A stretch of 64,000 bases of DNA from Brucella pseudintermedia (GTDB lineage: Bacteria > Pseudomonadota > Alphaproteobacteria > Rhizobiales > Rhizobiaceae): NCBI RefSeq assembly GCF_042697365.1, contig NZ_CP137605.1; one strand, written 5' to 3'. The notes under the pieces are model-generated. The model was not told the DNA's origin. It made no database searches and worked only from the letters and a program-made list of their open reading frames with translations. A program made the position numbers and the translations under genes. Of this stretch, positions 34,302 through 42,040 are shown piece by piece (positions within the stretch are counted from its first letter, which is position 1; the number at the start of each line of letters is the position of its first letter).

Positions 34302-35074
34302 TGGCTTCTTCTTTTGGACTTTTCAATCTGGAAGGTCGTATAGCGCTAATTACCGGTTCCAGTCAGGGGATCGGTTTTGCACTGGCGCGAGGTCTTGCGC
34401 AATACGGTGCGACGGTCATCATCAATGGCCGGGAGCGGAGCAAAGTGGACAAGGCCGTCACGCTGCTGGAAGATGAAGGACATAAAGTCTTTGCGTCTGC
34501 GTTTGATGTGACGGATGCAGAAGAAGTTCGCGCCGCTATTGACACGATAGAGGATGAAATCGGCGCGCTCGATATTCTGGTCAATAATGCCGGAATGCAG
34601 TATCGGGCGCCGCTCGAAGATTTCCCCGTTGAGAAATGGCAGCAGCTACTGGAAACCAATGTCTCCAGTGCTTTTTATGCTGGACAGGCGGTTGCGCGCC
34701 ATATGATCGCACGAGGACGCGGCAAGATAATTAATATTGCTTCGGTTCAAAGTGAACTGGCGCGACCTTCCATTGCGCCTTATACCGCAACAAAGGGAGC
34801 GATCCGTAACCTGACGCGCGGTATGGCGACCGATTGGGCCAGACATGGCTTGCAGATCAATGCGATTGCGCCCGGCTATTTTAAGACGCCGTTGAATCAG
34901 GCATTGGTTGACGACCCCGAATTTACGGCATGGCTGGAGAAAAGAACACCGGCGGGCCGTTGGGGGAATGTGGAAGAACTGGTTGGTGCCGCAGTGTTCC
35001 TGAGCAGCGATGCTTCCACTTTTGTGAACGGACAGGTCTTGCATGTCGATGGCGGCATGACCGCGAGCGTATGA
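34301..35074 (+). CDS. Short-chain dehydrogenase, gluconate 5-dehydrogenase-like
   Basis: A 257-residue classical SDR. The cofactor motif TGSSQGIG is near residue 20, NNAGMQ near 92, and the catalytic serine and YxxxK occur in IASVQSELARPSIAPYTATKG. The C-terminus FVNGQVLHVDGGMTASV is complete. Length and the GLFNLEGRIALITGSSQGIG start resemble gluconate 5-dehydrogenase/Ga5DH (IdnO-like) enzymes, which interconvert gluconate and 5-ketogluconate. With the gluconokinase just downstream this suggests that a keto-aldonate is reduced and then phosphorylated. Confidence 0.86.
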   Translation: MASSFGLFNLEGRIALITGSSQGIGFALARGLAQYGATVIINGRERSKVDKAVTLLEDEGHKVFASAFDVTDAEEVRAAIDTIEDEIGALDILVNNAGMQYRAPLEDFPVEKWQQLLETNVSSAFYAGQAVARHMIARGRGKIINIASVQSELARPSIAPYTATKGAIRNLTRGMATDWARHGLQINAIAPGYFKTPLNQALVDDPEFTAWLEKRTPAGRWGNVEELVGAAVFLSSDASTFVNGQVLHVDGGMTASV

Positions 35075-35081
35075 GGAATTG

Positions 35082-35582
35082 ATGCTGCGTATTATCGTTA
35101 TGGGTGTTTCGGGTTCCGGAAAATCGACGATCGGAGAGAAGATTGCCGATGCATTGGATCTCCCGTTTCTCGAAGGCGACTCCCTTCATCCGAAGTCCAA
35201 CGTCGATAAGATGTCAGCAGGCATACCCTTGCAGGATGAGGATCGCTGGCCCTGGCTCGACAAAATTGGAGAACGTCTTGCTGCCTCGACTGACGGCATT
35301 GTCGTTTCCTGTTCTGCACTGAAAAAGATATACCGTGACCGCCTCCGCTCTGCTGCGGGTGCGCCTGTCCTTTTTGTTTTTCTGGACGGGAGTTTTGAAG
35401 TCCTGCACGAGCATATGGGGCATCGTACTGGCCATTTCATGCCGGTAACGATGCTGGAAAGCCAGATTGCGACACTCGAAAGTCCGGTCGGGGAACCGTT
35501 GGTATTCCGCGCAGATATCGCCGAGAGCGTGGAAAAGATCGTTTCTGACAGCCTCGAATGGATACGTTCAGTTCAGCTTTAG
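35082..35582 (+). CDS. gntK: Gluconokinase
   Basis: A 166-residue P-loop sugar-acid kinase. The ATG at 35082 has GAGGA five bases upstream. Walker A is GVSGSGKST near residue 8. GntK hallmarks follow: FLEGDSLHPKSNVDKMSAGIPLQDEDRWPWL, VVSCSALKKIYRDRLR and the lid segment around HMGHRTGHFMPVTMLESQ. It phosphorylates gluconate to 6-phosphogluconate, feeding the Entner-Doudoroff and pentose phosphate routes. It is the last gene of the plus-strand arm; its stop is only two bases from the stop of the convergent SLC13 gene. Confidence 0.92.
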   Translation: MLRIIVMGVSGSGKSTIGEKIADALDLPFLEGDSLHPKSNVDKMSAGIPLQDEDRWPWLDKIGERLAASTDGIVVSCSALKKIYRDRLRSAAGAPVLFVFLDGSFEVLHEHMGHRTGHFMPVTMLESQIATLESPVGEPLVFRADIAESVEKIVSDSLEWIRSVQL

Positions 35583-35584
35583 CA

Positions 35585-37357
35585 TTATTTCAACGGCCAG
35601 AAGAACATCAGGGTGGGAACCGTTACAATCGCGATGATGAGCGATAACGGCAACCCCAAACGCGGGTAATCGCTGAATTTATAGCCGCCAGGCCCCATCA
35701 CCAGCGTATTGCACTGATGACCGATCGGGGTGAGGAAATCGCATCCCGCACCGATCGCAACTGCCATCAGAAAGGCTTCTGGCTTGAAACCAAGTCCGGA
35801 AGCAAAACTGGTCGCGATGGGAGCCATCACAAGCACCGTCGCGGCGTTGTTGAGAAACGGCGTGACCATCATCGCGGCTACGAGAATGAGTGCCAAGGCA
35901 CCGGCTGGTGGCAATTGATGGCCAATGGTGGCAAGCCCTTCTGCTATGAGATCCGTGCCGCCGGTTGTTCTTAATGCATCCGAAACCGGAATAAGCGCGG
36001 CCAACATGACCAGAATCGGGCCATCGATTTCATCATAGACCTCGTTGAGAGGTATTACCTTGAATAACAGCATGGCAACCGCCGCAGCAAAGAAGGCGAC
36101 TGCAACCGGCACAAGGCTCAAAGCGGTTGCGCCGATGGCTGCAATCAGAATGGCGAGGGGGATCAATCCACGCCTAACGCTGCCAAGCATCAGCTTGCGG
36201 CGAGCAAGCGGCAGCAATTCGAATTCGGGTAGAAAGGTCGACAGATTTGCCTGCCTGCCTTGCAGAACGACGACGTCGCCGAAGCGGAGTATAACTTCGC
36301 TAAGGCGCTCGGTGATACGCTCTCCTGGCCGACTGACAGCCAGCAGATTTAAATCATAGCGCGCGAAAAGGGCCAGTCTCTGGGCAGTTAGGCCGATGAG
36401 GCGCGAATTTTTCCCAATCACAGCTTCCACGACTTCGATGTCGGTCGAGCCGCTGGTCTCGGAAGGATTGCGATTCTCGGACAAGGTAAGCTTTCCCGCG
36501 CTTATGATCGCGTCCAGCGCCTTCGGGTCGCCCTCAAGCAAAACCACATCCCCTTCATTCAGGACTGTGTCGGGAAGGGGCGTCAACCGTTGTTCCTTGC
36601 GTATGATGGAAGTCACCATCGCCTCGCCTTCAGCAGCCTTGATGAGGTCAGTCACGCGCTTGCCGATCATTGTCGAGGTTTTTGTGATGCGCGCTTCGGA
36701 AGCATAGTTCTTGATCTTGATTGCTTCATCCAGCGAAACGTTTTCGCGCGTACGTTGCGGGACGAGCCAGTAAAAAAAGACCAGATAGATTAGCCCCACG
36801 GCTGACAGCACGGCGCCGACGGGTGTGAAGTCGAACATGGTGAAGGGCTCTCCGACCATTTCACCACGGATACGGGAAACGACGATATTAGGCGAAGTAC
36901 CAACCTGGGTCATCAAACCGCCGAGCAGCGCGCCGAACGCCATGGGCATGAGGAAGGTTGAGGGAGAAACGTTCGAACGACGCGCAAACTGAAACGCAAC
37001 AGGAATCATGATTGCTAATGCGCCGACATTTTTAACAAAGGCAGAAAGCACGGTGACAATCGCCACCAGCACGGCGAGCTGTAGCCGCACGCTACTAATA
37101 TCCGGCAGGAAACGCTGGACTGCTGCTTGCATAAGACCGGAACGGGCGACACCCGCACTAACTACCAATGCGCTGCCGACGATGATGACGATATCGTCGC
37201 TAAACCCCGAAAACGCTTGATCGAAGGGAACGACGCCAACGGCTATGCCTAAGAGAAGCGCGCAGAGCGCGACCACATCATAACGGAATTTGCCCCAGAT
37301 AAACGCCCCCATCATGAGTATGATTACCGCGAAGGAGAGTATCTGCTGATGCGTCAT
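35585..37357 (-). CDS. SLC13-family permease with internal TrkA-C (RCK_C) domains
   Basis: A 590-residue inner-membrane protein. The N-terminal half has about five helices and a conserved FVKNVGALAIMIPVAFQFARRSNVSPSTFLMPMAFGALLGG block. Residues of about 205-370 form two soluble RCK_C-like domains (MVTSIIRKEQRLTPLPDTVLNEGDVVLLEGD and NLLAVSRPGERITERLSEVILRFGDVVVLQG). The C-terminal half repeats the transport motif (LNNAATVLVMAPIATSFASGLG, then CDFLTPIGHQCNTLVMGPGGYKFSDY). Such proteins move anions such as sulfate or dicarboxylates; the substrate is unknown. It is convergent with gntK, with no room for a terminator. Confidence 0.9.
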   Translation of the reverse strand: MTHQQILSFAVIILMMGAFIWGKFRYDVVALCALLLGIAVGVVPFDQAFSGFSDDIVIIVGSALVVSAGVARSGLMQAAVQRFLPDISSVRLQLAVLVAIVTVLSAFVKNVGALAIMIPVAFQFARRSNVSPSTFLMPMAFGALLGGLMTQVGTSPNIVVSRIRGEMVGEPFTMFDFTPVGAVLSAVGLIYLVFFYWLVPQRTRENVSLDEAIKIKNYASEARITKTSTMIGKRVTDLIKAAEGEAMVTSIIRKEQRLTPLPDTVLNEGDVVLLEGDPKALDAIISAGKLTLSENRNPSETSGSTDIEVVEAVIGKNSRLIGLTAQRLALFARYDLNLLAVSRPGERITERLSEVILRFGDVVVLQGRQANLSTFLPEFELLPLARRKLMLGSVRRGLIPLAILIAAIGATALSLVPVAVAFFAAAVAMLLFKVIPLNEVYDEIDGPILVMLAALIPVSDALRTTGGTDLIAEGLATIGHQLPPAGALALILVAAMMVTPFLNNAATVLVMAPIATSFASGLGFKPEAFLMAVAIGAGCDFLTPIGHQCNTLVMGPGGYKFSDYPRLGLPLSLIIAIVTVPTLMFFWPLK

Positions 37358-37372
37358 CTATCGGAATTTCCT

Positions 37373-37401
37373 CACAGGCGGAAAAATATTCCGTTTCTGT
37401 G
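37373..37401. promoter_or_regulatory. Nested inverted repeat in the SLC13 upstream region
   Basis: CACAG (37373-37377) pairs with CTGTG (37397-37401), and inside it CGGAA (37379-37383) pairs with TTCCG (37389-37393). It directly abuts the ribosome site GAGGAAA of the SLC13 gene, so it could be an operator or a translational control hairpin. Confidence 0.4.
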
Positions 37402-37438
37402 TAGCCGATAAATTCTAAAACAGAAATCGATTATTATA

Positions 37439-37470
37439 GCGGGTTGCGGCCTTCGAAAGACGCAACCCGC
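37439..37470 (-). terminator. Terminator-like hairpin after ugpC
   Basis: GCGGGTTGCG (37439-37448) pairs perfectly with CGCAACCCGC (37461-37470) around a 12-base loop, immediately after the ugpC stop codon on the minus strand. The following minus-strand sequence TATAATAATC is only moderately T-rich. Confidence 0.7.
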
Positions 37471-37477
37471 CAGAGTG

Positions 37478-38533
37478 TCAATCGTTCAGGCGCAGGCCAT
37501 CACTGCCAAAAACATGGACATTTTCCGCGGCTGCGCCAACCCTCACGGTCTGGTCGATATTGTGGGTCGAGCGCCCAGCGACGCGGAAGATAAGCGGATT
37601 GCCGTTTGGCAAAGAGGAATGGATATAGCTTTCTGCCCCGACGAGTTCGACCGCTTCGATACGGACGGTCGTATTGAAGCCATCGGCATCCGGCGCGCCA
37701 TTTTCGAGAATGTGGACATCTTCCGGGCGAACACCGATGGTAAAGTTTCCTGCGGGTGTCTTCACCGCACTGCCGGTCGTCCAGCCGGTGGTTTCTGCAC
37801 TCGGCAGCAAGTTCATGGACGGAGAGCCGATAAACGTTGCTACGAATGTGGAGGCCGGCTTTTCATAGAGTTCAATCGGTGTGCCGACCTGTTCGATATG
37901 ACCTGCATTCAGCACAACGAGACGGTCTGCCATGGTCATGGCTTCCATCTGGTCATGGGTAACATAAACGCTCGTAGTGCCGAGCGAACGCTGCAAGCGC
38001 TTGATCTCGACACGCATTTGTACGCGCAATTTCGCATCAAGATTTGAAAGCGGCTCATCGAATAGGAAGGCGGCCGGTTCGCGCACAATGGCGCGGCCCA
38101 TGGCGACACGCTGGCGCTGACCGCCGGAAAGTTGGCGCGGTTTGCGCTCCAGAAACTGCTCGATCTCGAGCGCCTTCGCAGCTTTCGCTATACGTCGTTC
38201 GATTTCGTCTTTTGGCGTTTTACGATTCTTCAGTCCGTAAGCGAGATTGTCACGGACCGTCATATGCGGATAGAGCGCATAATTCTGGAAGACCATGGCG
38301 ATGTCGCGCTCGGCAGGTTCAACATCGTTGACCACGCGATCACCGATGGAAATGGTGCCAGATGTAATGCCCTCCAGTCCGGCTATCATGCGCAGCAGCG
38401 TGGATTTACCGCAGCCGGAAGGGCCAACCAGCACTACGAATTCGCCGTCATTGATCTCCAGCGATACCCCTTTGATGACTTCGACATTGCCGCCATAGCT
38501 CTTGCGGACATTATCAAGAACGATTTTGCTCAT
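37478..38533 (-). CDS. ugpC: UgpC, sn-glycerol-3-phosphate ABC transporter ATPase
   Basis: A 351-residue MalK-type ATPase: Walker A GPSGCGKST near residue 37, signature LSGGQRQRVAMGRAIV, Walker B AFLFDEPLSNLD and H-loop THDQMEAM. The C-terminal TOBE regulatory region begins after PASTFVATFIGSPSMNLLP. The operon context with a UgpB-like binding protein supports the glycerol-3-phosphate/glycerophosphodiester assignment rather than a sugar. It overlaps the ugpE stop. Confidence 0.92.
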   Translation of the reverse strand: MSKIVLDNVRKSYGGNVEVIKGVSLEINDGEFVVLVGPSGCGKSTLLRMIAGLEGITSGTISIGDRVVNDVEPAERDIAMVFQNYALYPHMTVRDNLAYGLKNRKTPKDEIERRIAKAAKALEIEQFLERKPRQLSGGQRQRVAMGRAIVREPAAFLFDEPLSNLDAKLRVQMRVEIKRLQRSLGTTSVYVTHDQMEAMTMADRLVVLNAGHIEQVGTPIELYEKPASTFVATFIGSPSMNLLPSAETTGWTTGSAVKTPAGNFTIGVRPEDVHILENGAPDADGFNTTVRIEAVELVGAESYIHSSLPNGNPLIFRVAGRSTHNIDQTVRVGAAAENVHVFGSDGLRLND

Positions 38534-39396
38534 TACTTTTCCGTTTCAACGAGACCTTTGACGAACCAGCGCTGCATCAACACCACAACGAGGATCGGCG
38601 GGATGATGGCCAGAATGGCTGTTACCATGACGTAATTCCAGGGCGTGGATGCGTCAGCCCAGTCGACCATGCGGCGCAGGCCGATGATGATTGTGTTCAT
38701 CTTGGCATCATTGGTAACGAGCAGCGGCCAGAGATACTGGGTCCATCCGTAAATGAAGAGAATGACGAAAAGCGCTGCGATATTCGTCTTCGAAAGGGGA
38801 AGCAGGATATCCCGCATGAAACGGAACGGCCCGGCATTGTCGATACGCGCCGCCTCCACGAGTTCGCCTGGAATTGTGAGGAAAAACTGACGGAACAGGA
38901 ATGTTGCCGTCGCAGATGCCATCAGCGGTAGGGTCAAGCCCGCATAGGTATCGATCATGCCAAGATCGACGATTACCTTGTAAGTCGGCAGGATGCGCAC
39001 TTCCACCGGCAGCATCAGCGTGACGAAGATCATCCAGAAGAAGAACATGCGCATCGGGAAGCGGAAAAATACAATCGCGAAGGCAGACATGAACGAGATA
39101 ATGATCTTGCCGACGGCGATGGCCATGGCGACCACGAACGAATTCCAAAGCAGCCGTTCAAGGCTAACGCCAACAACGCGTTCAACACCGCCGAAGATGG
39201 CTTCGCCGTAATTTTCAATGAGGTGGTCGCCGGGCAGAAGGGAGATAGGCGGACGAATGATCTGCGTCGACGTCATCGTTGAGGCGACGAACGTATAATA
39301 GATCGGAAACGCGACAATAATGATGCCTAAAATCAGGATGAGATGGCCGATAAGGTTCGAGACGGGGCGTTTTTCTATCATTGTCGCCTCACTCAC
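38533..39396 (-). CDS. ugpE: UgpE, sn-glycerol-3-phosphate ABC transporter permease
   Basis: A 287-residue MalG-type permease with six helices. The first helix is LIGHLILILGIIIVAFPIYYTFVAST. The EAA loop is ELVEAARIDNAGPFRFMRDILLPLSKTNIAALFVI, and TQYLWPLLVTNDAKMNTIIIGLRRMVDW is characteristic of UgpE. It overlaps ugpA by four bases (ATGA) and ugpC by one. Confidence 0.93.
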   Translation of the reverse strand: MSEATMIEKRPVSNLIGHLILILGIIIVAFPIYYTFVASTMTSTQIIRPPISLLPGDHLIENYGEAIFGGVERVVGVSLERLLWNSFVVAMAIAVGKIIISFMSAFAIVFFRFPMRMFFFWMIFVTLMLPVEVRILPTYKVIVDLGMIDTYAGLTLPLMASATATFLFRQFFLTIPGELVEAARIDNAGPFRFMRDILLPLSKTNIAALFVILFIYGWTQYLWPLLVTNDAKMNTIIIGLRRMVDWADASTPWNYVMVTAILAIIPPILVVVLMQRWFVKGLVETEK

Positions 39397-40274
39397 GAAT
39401 AATGCACGCGCTTCTCAACGAAGCGGAATTGGAAAGCGGTCAAGGCAATCACGATTGCCATCAAAATGACGGACTGTGCAGAAGACGAACCGAGGTTCAG
39501 ATTGACGAAGCCGTCATTGTAAACCTTGTAGACCAGCGTTTCGGTGGCTTTGGCAGGGCCGCCGCCCGTCACGGCATGAATGATGCCGAACGTATCGAAG
39601 AAGGCGTAGACGGTATTCACGACCAACAGGAAGAACGATGTCGGCGCAAGAAGCGGAAATACAATAGACCAGAATCTCCGCGATCCGCGGGCGCCATCGA
39701 TAGCGGCTGCTTCGATCAAGGATTTAGGAATTGCCTGTAACCCTGCTACAAAAAACAGGAAATTGTAAGAAATTTGTTTCCACGCAGCTGCAACGACCAC
39801 GAGGCCCATAGCCTGATTACCGTCCAGAAGCGGGTCCCACGCGATGCCGTTGCGGCGCAGAATATAGGCAAAAGTGCCCATCGCGGGGTTGAACATGAAA
39901 AGCCACAACATGCCGGCAACGGCGGGAGCCACGGCATACGGCCAGATCAGGAGTGTACGATAAAATGTCTTGCCGCGGATAACGCGGTCTGCTGCCGTCG
40001 CAAGCAGCAACGCTGCGCCCATGGCGAGCAGTGCGGTCAGGATATTGAAAATAATCGTCACCCTGAAAGAGTGCAGATAGTTGGGATCGGCCAGAACGGC
40101 TGTGAAGTTCGCCAATCCCACGAAGGTGGATTTGAGCCCGAATGCGTCTTCACGCATGAAGGACTGATAAATTGCCTGACTGGCTGGCCAGAAGAAAAAC
40201 ACCACAGTCAGCACGATCTGTGGGGCCAGCAGGAAATAGGGCAAGATTTTATTCGGAAAGGTAACTTTCTGCAC
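39393..40274 (-). CDS. ugpA: UgpA, sn-glycerol-3-phosphate ABC transporter permease
   Basis: A 293-residue MalF-type permease (E. coli UgpA 295). The GTG at 40274 (VQKVTFPNKILPYFLLAPQ) has GAGGAAG at good spacing. The ATG at 40310 would add 12 residues but lies in the loop of the intercistronic hairpin, so it is unlikely. The EAA loop is IPKSLIEAAAIDGARGSRRFWSIVFPLLAPTSFFLLV; FFDTFGIIHAVTGGGPAKATETLVYKVYNDGF is a UgpA-like block. Confidence 0.92.
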   Translation of the reverse strand: MQKVTFPNKILPYFLLAPQIVLTVVFFFWPASQAIYQSFMREDAFGLKSTFVGLANFTAVLADPNYLHSFRVTIIFNILTALLAMGAALLLATAADRVIRGKTFYRTLLIWPYAVAPAVAGMLWLFMFNPAMGTFAYILRRNGIAWDPLLDGNQAMGLVVVAAAWKQISYNFLFFVAGLQAIPKSLIEAAAIDGARGSRRFWSIVFPLLAPTSFFLLVVNTVYAFFDTFGIIHAVTGGGPAKATETLVYKVYNDGFVNLNLGSSSAQSVILMAIVIALTAFQFRFVEKRVHYS

Positions 40275-40293
40275 GGGGAGCTTCCTCGTGGGG

Positions 40294-40326
40294 ACAACGC
40301 CACCTGCCATGGGCAGGCGGCGTTGT
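40294..40326 (-). repeat. Stem-loop between ugpB and ugpA
   Basis: ACAACGCCACCTGCC (40294-40308) pairs with GGCAGGCGGCGTTGT (40312-40326) around a 3-base loop, with a single A-C mismatch. It lies between the binding-protein and permease genes, where such structures raise binding-protein mRNA stability or cause partial termination. Confidence 0.7.
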
Positions 40327-40340
40327 GTCTATGTGATCGA

Positions 40341-41642
40341 TTACTGAGCGGCAGCAATCGCGTCGTTTGCACGCTTGACGCCATTCTCAAGCGCAGTTTT
40401 TGCGTCCTGCTTGCCGCCAAGCATGGCTTCGAACTCTTCGTTCAGAATATCACGGACCTGCGGCAGATTAACGAGACGCACGCCCTTTGAGTTTTCGGTG
40501 GGAGCCTTGCCCATCATCTGGAGGATCGGCGTTTCGCGGCCCGGATTCTTTTCATAGAAATCTGCCTTCTTGGTTTCCTCGTAAGCAGCCAGCGTCACCG
40601 GCAGATAACCGGATTTTTCGTGCAGCTTGACCTGAATTTTGGTTTGCGAGAGGAAGTTGAAGAATTCTGCAATGCCCTTGTACTGTTCGTCGCTCAGGCC
40701 CGCGAACACCCAAAGAGCAGCACCGCCAGGAATCGTATTTTGCGGGCCGTGACCTTCATAATAAGGCAGCTGGCCGATGCCGTAATTGATGCCTGATTTC
40801 ACAACATCGCCCAGACCACCGGATGATTCCGTCAGCATCGCGCATTCGCCGGAGGTGAAGAGCTGCTTGGCTTCCGATGTGCGGCCGCCGTAGCGGAACG
40901 TGCCGTCTTTTGCGAGGTCGGCAATCGACTGGAAGTGCTGGATGTAAAGCGGCGAATTGATTTCGAGCTTTACATCGGTGCCGCCAAGACCGTTTTCATT
41001 GGTGCCGTAAGGAACGTTGTTCCAGGCAGCAAAGTTTTCGGTCTGAATCCACGTCAACCACGTAGAGGTGAAACCGCACGGTGCTGCGCCGCTGGACTTG
41101 ATCTTCTTTGCAGCTTCGAAAACTTCCGGCCAGGTCTTTGGCGGATTGTTTTCATCGAGGCCAGCCTTCTTGAAGGCGTCCTTGTTGTAATAGAGGATCG
41201 GCGACGATGAATTGTATGGGAAGGATAGCATGGTCCCGTCCGGCTTCGAATAGTAAGCCACGATACCGGGCAGGTACTGCGACTTGTCGAACTTGAAACC
41301 GCCCTTTTCCAGCACTTCCGCAGCCGGCACCACAGCGCCTTCAGCAGCCATCATGACACCGCTGCCCGCATCGAACACCTGAAGGATGGCCGGGGGCTGC
41401 TTGGAGCGGAACGCGGCGATGCCGGCATTCAGCGTTTCGGGATAGGTTCCCTTGTAAACTGGAACGATCTTGTATTCGCTCTGGCTTTCATTGAACTCTT
41501 TGGAGAGCTCATTGACCATTTCGTTGTTGGCACCGGTCATGCCGTGCCACCACGCCAGTTCCGTCTGGGCGAATGCCTGCGAACCGATGGTGAGGGCGAG
41601 GGCGCTTGTCAGCGCCGAAGTCGTGATCAGACGGATAAGCAT
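40341..41642 (-). CDS. ugpB: UgpB, glycerol-3-phosphate-binding periplasmic protein
   Basis: A 433-residue family 1 binding protein. The ATG at 41642 has GAGGAGG upstream; the long open frame beyond it is spurious. The signal peptide MLIRLITTSALTSALALTIGSQAFA is cleaved near residue 25, giving a mature start QTELAWWHGMTGANNEMVNEL, very close to other UgpB proteins (WWHSM motif). Further UgpB-like blocks are YNSSSPILYYNKDAFKKAGLD, GFTSTWLTWIQTENFAAWN and FFNFLSQTKIQVKLHEKSGYLPVT. It captures sn-glycerol-3-phosphate or glycerophosphodiesters. Confidence 0.94.
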   Translation of the reverse strand: MLIRLITTSALTSALALTIGSQAFAQTELAWWHGMTGANNEMVNELSKEFNESQSEYKIVPVYKGTYPETLNAGIAAFRSKQPPAILQVFDAGSGVMMAAEGAVVPAAEVLEKGGFKFDKSQYLPGIVAYYSKPDGTMLSFPYNSSSPILYYNKDAFKKAGLDENNPPKTWPEVFEAAKKIKSSGAAPCGFTSTWLTWIQTENFAAWNNVPYGTNENGLGGTDVKLEINSPLYIQHFQSIADLAKDGTFRYGGRTSEAKQLFTSGECAMLTESSGGLGDVVKSGINYGIGQLPYYEGHGPQNTIPGGAALWVFAGLSDEQYKGIAEFFNFLSQTKIQVKLHEKSGYLPVTLAAYEETKKADFYEKNPGRETPILQMMGKAPTENSKGVRLVNLPQVRDILNEEFEAMLGGKQDAKTALENGVKRANDAIAAAQ

Positions 41643-42040
41643 GTTTCCTCCTCGAGTGTGAGATTGCGTGAACATTCGAGCTCCTTTAGGATGTCTCAGA
41701 AGTCCCGCATCTGCGATATATTCATTGCACTTATATGAATGCAATTTTTTGCGAAGGATCAACCTTCGATTCTTCCAATGGCAGAATAAATCCGAAAACG
41801 ATAGTATCCCAAATGAAAAAAAACGAAAGGCAAGTGATAATCCCGGGAAGAGCATGTGCATAATGACGATGCCGGGAACACTGCCGGTGTCATTTGAATA
41901 TAGTGGTAGCCTGTTCGCTCTCCAGCGGATTGACCAATGCGCCAGTCTGAATTGAATATAGCTTCTCGAATCTGACCGACGGGTTGCTGAGTTCCTCTCA
42001 GGCAGGTCGGACATCGATCAATTTGCAGACAGGTGAACTT
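41643..42040. promoter_or_regulatory. Divergent region between ugpB and the LacI regulator gene
   Basis: A 398-base interval with no gene I can support. ATTGCA (41724-41729) and TGCAAT (41740-41745) form an inverted repeat about 80 bases upstream of ugpB, flanked by A/T-rich sequence (TATAT, TTTTTT), and could be a ugp control site. No PHO box of the usual CTGTCAT type was found. The part near 41900-42040 should contain the promoter of the LacI-family gene, but no clear hexamers are seen. Confidence 0.35.

Noticed and set aside
41701..41760. PHO box upstream of ugpB
   Set aside because: No CTGTCAT-type direct repeats are present; only an ATTGCA/TGCAAT inverted repeat is seen.
41643..42014. 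N-terminal extension of ugpB
   Set aside because: The signal peptide begins at the ATG at 41642 behind GAGGAGG; upstream residues are unlikely coding sequence.
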